From: Spirochaetales bacterium
GTDB taxonomy: Bacteria; Spirochaetota; Spirochaetia; UBA9216
Length of the DNA stretch: 64,000 nucleotides
Direction: 5' to 3'
Assembly: GCA_016839055.1 (NCBI GenBank)
Contig: JAEKNX010000005.1
Span: 1 to 64,000 of the forward strand
The position numbers and the translations under genes were made by a program. Below, piece by piece: positions 59,546 through 64,000 of the stretch. Under the pieces are notes generated by a model that worked only from the letters and a program-made list of their open reading frames with translations, had not been told where the DNA came from and ran no database searches. Every line of letters starts with the position of its first letter. Within the stretch, counting starts at the first letter, position 1.

Positions 59546-60777
59546 TTTAATATGTCTCCGCCGTGCTTTATCTTATTAATCTGGTTTTCAGGAGCATAGA
59601 CCCTGATTTTCCGAAGTGAACGGGTAAAGCCTTCTACTACCGGACCTGAGAAAACAGATTCCGATTCAATATAGGAAGTATACCTGCCTCCGTCGAGCAC
59701 CGGAAGATTAATCTCGAATGATATAGGCTCGGGAATATCGATGATAATATCGGTACATCCGAGTTCCTTCGTCTTTTGTTTCTCAAAATCGAGTCTGTAT
59801 TCAAGGTCTGTAAGAGAAGCATGAAGGCGATCTCCGGAGTCGAAGGGTGTTTCGGAGACACATTTATATAGTTTTCTCTCATTTACCATATCGATGAGAC
59901 TCATAACCGGATGAAAAGATTCTGTATAGCGAGAGAAGAACCGGTTGTCATCGAGTCCGTATAGATCATTCGGGTTTATTGAACCGTCGAGAAGCGCTGT
60001 TATCATCGCTTTTTTAATCATCGCCGTCGCTATGCGTACCGTCTTATGCCAGTATACGGTTTTATACATCAGATACTTTGAGAAGAGAATGTTTTCGACG
60101 GCTGTTATTCCCTGAACATTAATGCCAATACCCTCGGGGGCGGGCACAATCTTGGAAATAGCAAAATCAGTGTCCTGTATTCCGTAGGGCACGCCGCAGA
60201 AAAAAGCATCACGGTTCAGGTAGTCGAGTTTGTCCGGATCAAGGACTCCTGATAGGATGTTGCGGAAGAAGATAACCTCCGAGTCATTCTCGTGCGGCAT
60301 CTCAAGGTTGACAATAGCGGCTGTCTTCCAGGCTGACGCTCCGACCTCATACTCGATACAGCCCTTCAGCGGTTCCTCGAGAATCAGCTCACCGGTAATA
60401 ACCTCATGATCCTTTAGAGGCAGCTCTTTGAGAGAGTGCGCATAGGGAAAATGTCCGAGGTCATGAAGAAGAGAAGCGCAGAGAAAGGATTTTACGCCTT
60501 CTTCCGAGAGGCTGATACAGTCCCGATGGCTGACAAGGTGGCTGATTATCCTCTTTGAGATATGAAAAACGCCAAGGCTGTGGCTGAGCCTTGTGTGCGT
60601 TGCTCCGGGATAGACATGATATGACGGCCCAAGCTGTTTTATGCCCGCGAGATGCTGGAATGGCTTGAGGCTGACAAGCTTTTTGAATCCTGGTGAAAGA
60701 AAGATATTCTGCCAGAGCGGATCTCTGACAGGTTCGGTATACTCGTTGTTTAGATGCCGGAGTATTTTTTCTTTCAA
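59542..60777 (-). CDS. HD-domain phosphohydrolase (dGTPase-like)
   Basis: A 411-residue protein with the HD-superfamily metal site: H in ATHTRLSHSLG (about 63), ASLLHDLGHFPYAHSLK (about 107-123) and a later DPDKLDYLNRDAFF (about 180). This is the YwfO/SAMHD1-like group of nucleotide triphosphate or related phosphohydrolases. The start is a TTG overlapping the aconitase stop (AATTGA), and the stop overlaps the TTG start of ttcA. It should be translationally coupled to both. The substrate cannot be told. Confidence 0.87.
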   Translation of the reverse strand: MKEKILRHLNNEYTEPVRDPLWQNIFLSPGFKKLVSLKPFQHLAGIKQLGPSYHVYPGATHTRLSHSLGVFHISKRIISHLVSHRDCISLSEEGVKSFLCASLLHDLGHFPYAHSLKELPLKDHEVITGELILEEPLKGCIEYEVGASAWKTAAIVNLEMPHENDSEVIFFRNILSGVLDPDKLDYLNRDAFFCGVPYGIQDTDFAISKIVPAPEGIGINVQGITAVENILFSKYLMYKTVYWHKTVRIATAMIKKAMITALLDGSINPNDLYGLDDNRFFSRYTESFHPVMSLIDMVNERKLYKCVSETPFDSGDRLHASLTDLEYRLDFEKQKTKELGCTDIIIDIPEPISFEINLPVLDGGRYTSYIESESVFSGPVVEGFTRSLRKIRVYAPENQINKIKHGGDILN

Positions 60778-62705
60778 TTTCTGCTCATTGTATAATTGAG
60801 AAGTCCGCCCTCGATGATGATATCAAGCTGCCTGTCGGCAAGGTCATGGACAATTTCAAACTCGATTCCATTCGAGGTATTTACCGCTGTAAGAACTTTT
60901 GATTTTTTTATTCCTTCCTTAAGATTCTCTATTACTAAAATATCTCCCTCTTTGATGTGCTCATAGGCGGCAGGATCGGCGAAGGTGAAAGGAATAATTC
61001 CGAAGTTGATAAGATTTGCCTTGTGAATACGCGCGAAACTCTTCGTGATAACGGCTTTGATTCCGAGGTACATGGGCGCGAGGGCGGCATGTTCACGGCT
61101 GGAGCCCTGTCCGTAGTTCTCTCCGCCGATTATTACTCCGGTTCCGGCCTTCTGCGCTTTGAGATGAAAGTCGGGATCGAGGGCTTCGAAAACATGCTTG
61201 GAAATCTCGGGAATATTCGATCTAAGCGGGAGAATCTTGGAGCCCGCAGGCATTATATGGTCGGTAGTTATGTTGTCTCCGGTTTTAAGAATTACCGAGG
61301 CTTCGAGCCTGTCAAGGAGTTTGTCGGCCTTCGGGCATTCCTTGATATTCGGACCACGGATTATTTCAACCTCCGAAGCTTTGTCGGCCGGAACCGGCGG
61401 TATAACCATGTTGTCGTCAATTTCTATGAAGGAGGTATAGTCTTTTTTCTTAATTTCGGTGAGACTCCGCGGATCGGTAATTACTCCGGTGAGCGCCGAA
61501 GCGGCGGCCGTCTCAGGAGATACGAGGTAGACCTCGGCATCGGCCGTTCCGCTTCGGCCCTTGAAGTTGCGGTTGAAGGTTCGGAGGGTAACGCCGCCGC
61601 TTGCGGGGGAGAAACCCATGCCTATGCAGGCGCCGCAGGCGCTCTCGAGAATTCTGGCGCCGGAGGCGACGAGTTTTTTGATAATTCCACCTTCAATACC
61701 GCTGCTCAATACCTGGCGTGAGCCGGGCCCGATGCCGAGCGAGAGATTCTCGGAGATGGTTTTTCCCGCGAGGATGTCGGCGGCGATACCAAGGTCATTG
61801 ATTGATGAATTGGTACAGGAGCCTATTGCAACCTGGTTTACAGGTTTTCCAGCCACCTCGCTGACCTTCCTGACGTTGTCGGGCATATGGGGCAGGGCAA
61901 TCATCGGAACTACCTCATCAAGGTTTATCTCAATTATTCTGGAATATTCGGCATCTGTGTCGGCTTCGAGTTTACGCCAGAGATCTTCTCTTTTCTGAAG
62001 GATGAGAAATTCCTGGGTTATCTCATCGGACGGGAACACCGAGGTTGTGGCGCCGAGTTCGGCACCCATGTTGGTAATGGTTGCCCTCTCCGGAACACTG
62101 AGGGTTTTAACGCCCTGTCCGTGATATTCGTAAACCTTGCCTAGGCCGCCTTTGACCGTCTCGGACTGAAGGACTGTCAGGATGATGTCTTTGGCGCTGC
62201 ACATGGGCTGCAGGCTGCCTGTGAGACGAACTCCGACTACCTCGGGGGCTTTCAGAAAGAAGGGTGCTCCAGCCATTGCGGCGGCCACATCCAGTCCGCC
62301 GGCACCGATTGCAAGCATCCCGAGACCGCCGCCTGTAGGGGTGTGGGAGTCAGAGCCGAGCAGGGTTTTTCCTGGAACGCCGAAGCGTTCGAGATGTATC
62401 TGATGACAGATGCCGTTTCCGGGCCGTGAAAAATGAAGACCAAATTTAGCTGCCGCCGATTGGAGAAAACGATGATCATCCATGTTGCGGTAGTCGGTCT
62501 GAAGGGTGTTGTGATCAACGTAGGAAACCGATAATTCAGTCTTTACCCTGGGAATTCCCATTGATTCGAACTGAAGGTATACCATTGTTCCTGTGGCATC
62601 CTGAGTCAATGTCTGATCAATTCTGATTCCTATTTCATTACCCGTCTTCAGTTCGCCTGAGATGAGGTGTTCTTTAAGTATTTTTTCAGTCAGGGTAATT
62701 CCCAT
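60774..62705 (-). CDS. acn: Aconitate hydratase
   Basis: Interconverts citrate and isocitrate in the TCA/glyoxylate route; a [4Fe-4S] enzyme. The 643 residues (from the ATG at 62705, behind AAGGAG) fit the ~640-residue bacterial aconitase group. The cluster cysteines are in IGSCTNSSINDLG (about 300) and CGACIGMGFSP (about 366). Also visible are LLGSDSHTPTGGGLGMLAIG near residue 114 and the C-terminal swivel domain with TDHIMPAGSKILPL and GENYGQGSSREHAALAPMYL. It heads a five-gene minus-strand unit. No citrate synthase or isocitrate dehydrogenase is adjacent. Confidence 0.93.
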   Translation of the reverse strand: MGITLTEKILKEHLISGELKTGNEIGIRIDQTLTQDATGTMVYLQFESMGIPRVKTELSVSYVDHNTLQTDYRNMDDHRFLQSAAAKFGLHFSRPGNGICHQIHLERFGVPGKTLLGSDSHTPTGGGLGMLAIGAGGLDVAAAMAGAPFFLKAPEVVGVRLTGSLQPMCSAKDIILTVLQSETVKGGLGKVYEYHGQGVKTLSVPERATITNMGAELGATTSVFPSDEITQEFLILQKREDLWRKLEADTDAEYSRIIEINLDEVVPMIALPHMPDNVRKVSEVAGKPVNQVAIGSCTNSSINDLGIAADILAGKTISENLSLGIGPGSRQVLSSGIEGGIIKKLVASGARILESACGACIGMGFSPASGGVTLRTFNRNFKGRSGTADAEVYLVSPETAAASALTGVITDPRSLTEIKKKDYTSFIEIDDNMVIPPVPADKASEVEIIRGPNIKECPKADKLLDRLEASVILKTGDNITTDHIMPAGSKILPLRSNIPEISKHVFEALDPDFHLKAQKAGTGVIIGGENYGQGSSREHAALAPMYLGIKAVITKSFARIHKANLINFGIIPFTFADPAAYEHIKEGDILVIENLKEGIKKSKVLTAVNTSNGIEFEIVHDLADRQLDIIIEGGLLNYTMSRN

Positions 62706-62767
62706 GGCCGGCTCCTTCAATAAAAAATCATCTAATTGTTTTCAACTGTTATAATACAGATCAAGCA

Positions 62768-62796
62768 TTGACGCGTCAATTCGGTTCTGGTAGCAT
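62768..62796 (+). promoter_or_regulatory. Promoter of the lipoprotein gene (leaderless or near-leaderless)
   Basis: TTGACG (62768-62773), a 17-bp spacer and TAGCAT (62791-62796) lie 8 bases before the ATG at 62805. There is no Shine-Dalgarno sequence. The leader would be at most one or two bases. Confidence 0.55.
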
Positions 62797-62804
62797 TTTG
62801 TTTA

Positions 62805-63491
62805 ATGAAAAAGATATATTTAAACAGAATGTTCATGTTTTTCCTTCTTCTTACTCTATTTTGGTCCTGTACGCAATCCGGAAAAAAGCAGCCGGCTGAG
62901 ACTATCGGCGGCGGGGCCGCAGAGGCACAGCAAACCGATGCCGCCTCCGGTGACGGCGAAGAAAAAAACTCCTCTGCCGGCTCTGGTGCGGCCTCGGTAT
63001 CAGAACCCAAGGGTAATGATTTTCTTCTTTTTTCAGAGATGAGAACTGAGCCGGTTATCGCGCAGGACTTTGAATTAGGCCCGCTTCAGCGGGGATTTGG
63101 AAATGAAGGGATAACTGCCGATATATTCAGTACCGCTGAAGTTTTTCTTCGCGGGCTTGAGACAGGTGAAGTTGTTTCTTCACTCATCGGTTCAGGTAAA
63201 AAGAGCATGGTTGAGCGTATGATGAGGGACGGACTGGCTATATCAGTCCCGGACGGTTTCCGGATAGGAGAGATCAATATAATTTCTGTTCCGGCTCGTG
63301 CTGGGGTGAAAATGTACGGTAAAGACGGCTATAGTAGCGGAACAATGTATTTTATACGTGAAGGCGGATGGAAGGTTTATGATTTCCATTTTGATTTTGC
63401 TGATCTTGAGAAACCGGTTCGACATGAACCGGAGGTCTGGGATCCTTCTGATAGAAAAATGATAGAGGTCGAGTATGGGAAATACAATTAG
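62805..63491 (+). CDS. Lipoprotein of unknown function
   Basis: A 228-residue protein with a lipoprotein signal (FMFFLLLTLFWSCTQ, Cys at about 22), a low-complexity Gly/Ala/Glu linker (about 30-70) and a globular extracytoplasmic domain (about 75-228) ending WDPSDRKMIEVEYGKYN. I do not recognise the domain. It overlaps the PilZ-type gene by 17 bases, so the two are translationally coupled, which hints at a cell-envelope or motility-linked pair. Confidence 0.78.
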   Translation: MKKIYLNRMFMFFLLLTLFWSCTQSGKKQPAETIGGGAAEAQQTDAASGDGEEKNSSAGSGAASVSEPKGNDFLLFSEMRTEPVIAQDFELGPLQRGFGNEGITADIFSTAEVFLRGLETGEVVSSLIGSGKKSMVERMMRDGLAISVPDGFRIGEINIISVPARAGVKMYGKDGYSSGTMYFIREGGWKVYDFHFDFADLEKPVRHEPEVWDPSDRKMIEVEYGKYN

Positions 63492-64000
63492 CAGAATAGA
63501 AAGAGAGTTTATAATTAAGGCTCTGGATGACAATAAGTTTCCGGTAATGCTTCACGGTCTCCGCAAAGAAGTTTGTGTTGTTATTTTGAATTATGAGGAT
63601 GAGGAATTTATAGAGGTTTCTTCCAAGGACAGGAACCTTTATGAATTCGAGAAGGGGGAGGCTGTACGTCTTTTTTTCTCATACTATGGACATGTGATGA
63701 CTTTCAATTCTAAGATTCTTTCCGGGAATGAGGATAAGCTGAGGCTTTCCTATCCCGAACTGGTTCTGAAGAACCTCCAGCGTAAATATGAGCGGGTTCA
63801 TCCTCCTGAGGGAATTGATCTGTCTTTTACCGTTGATAATGTTAAGGTTGAACTCACGTTTCCTGAGTCAGGGCAGTTTACAAGACTTGAGGATTACAGC
63901 GGTAATGACAGCTTTGATATTTCCAGCCTTAATACGCTTATAGCTGAATTTCGGGGGATAATCTCTTCGCACTGTGATATTGACCGTATAACGATGTTTC
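63475..64000 (+). CDS. PilZ-type protein, partial (runs off the right edge)
   Basis: I translated this by hand; 175 codons are in the window and no stop was reached. It reads MGNTISRIEREFIIKALDDN at the start, then beta-rich sequence, a segment LKNLQRKYERVHPPEGIDLS (about 102-121) and an FTVDNVKVELTF segment. The arginine-containing RKYERV followed by a beta strand recalls the RxxxR-type entry of PilZ domains, with an N-terminal PilZN-like part, as in spirochaete c-di-GMP effectors. The missing C-terminus would hold the D/NxSxxG motif, so this call is tentative. Start behind GAGG. Confidence 0.6.
   Translation, partial: MGNTISRIEREFIIKALDDNKFPVMLHGLRKEVCVVILNYEDEEFIEVSSKDRNLYEFEKGEAVRLFFSYYGHVMTFNSKILSGNEDKLRLSYPELVLKNLQRKYERVHPPEGIDLSFTVDNVKVELTFPESGQFTRLEDYSGNDSFDISSLNTLIAEFRGIISSHCDIDRITMF

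Noticed and set aside
60957-61721. 254-codon plus-strand open frame
   Set aside because: It is antisense to the aconitase gene and is a codon-bias shadow.
1-64000. tRNA, rRNA, prophage or complete insertion sequence
   Set aside because: I scanned for TTCGA-type tRNA arms, long RNA genes, integrases and transposases and saw none that held up. The only mobile DNA I can support is the three-copy non-coding repeat.

Overview
The window looks like a chromosomal segment of a free-living member of the Spirochaetota (Spirochaetales), at roughly 45% GC. I infer this from several things: secreted or outer-membrane barrel proteins with aromatic C-termini, membrane-anchored TPR proteins beside mutL (from memory, Borrelia has a TPR protein next to mutL too), a PilZ-type protein, spirochaete-style lipoproteins, and conserved proteins of unknown function. 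I see no tRNA, rRNA, CRISPR array, prophage or intact transposase. The assignment rests on recognised protein families, not on a database search.

Layout. 1-4.0 kb: a very acidic repeat protein that runs off the left edge, an FtsB-like protein and a DUF1015 protein. 4.1-9.3 kb: an unknown protein, ilvD, a 48-residue ORF, a small membrane protein, a small exported protein, and two gaps with little content. 9.3-14.2 kb: putrescine-type aminotransferase, NhaC-type antiporter, a divergent Lrp regulator and a U32 (TrhP-like) protein. 14.2-22.9 kb: an exported YD-like protein, CapA, Lon, then recO-recJ-M23 peptidase-rpsU. 23.2-26.0 kb: serC, a second Lrp regulator, a dihydroorotate-dehydrogenase-like protein and a SemiSWEET-like protein. 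26.0-32.7 kb: accessory genes (FGE-like lipoprotein, Imm-5-like protein, PhzF, ECF sigma factor with a membrane partner, YgjP-like peptidase, methyltransferase, ArsC). 32.9-36.3 kb: phnDCE-type transporter. 36.4-40.4 kb: acyltransferase, lipoprotein, kbl, tdh (threonine to glycine). 40.4-46.3 kb: three TPR proteins and mutL. 46.3-55.2 kb: three envelope proteins, including a FecR-barrel fusion and a ~1585-residue surface protein. 55.2-57.6 kb: an unknown protein, a pore-less voltage-sensor/HAMP protein and a YlxP-like protein. 57.6-62.7 kb: aconitase, HD hydrolase, TtcA-like enzyme, an unknown protein and a ComFB-domain protein. 62.8-64 kb: a lipoprotein and a PilZ-type protein cut by the edge.

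Two threads run across the window. First, three intergenic gaps carry a foldable repeat family of about 266-268 bp. One copy is bounded by a perfect 9-bp direct repeat, as expected of a transposed non-autonomous element, and the copies show compensatory base changes in their stems. Second, at least six genes have a good sigma-70-type promoter whose -10 box lies only 6-8 bases from the start codon, with no Shine-Dalgarno sequence, which points to leaderless transcripts. rpsU appears to start at an AUC codon.

Other candidates for new biology are the voltage-sensor/HAMP protein, the FecR-barrel fusion, the phnE protein with an extra extracytoplasmic domain, the insertion in RecJ, and the large SprA-reminiscent surface protein.
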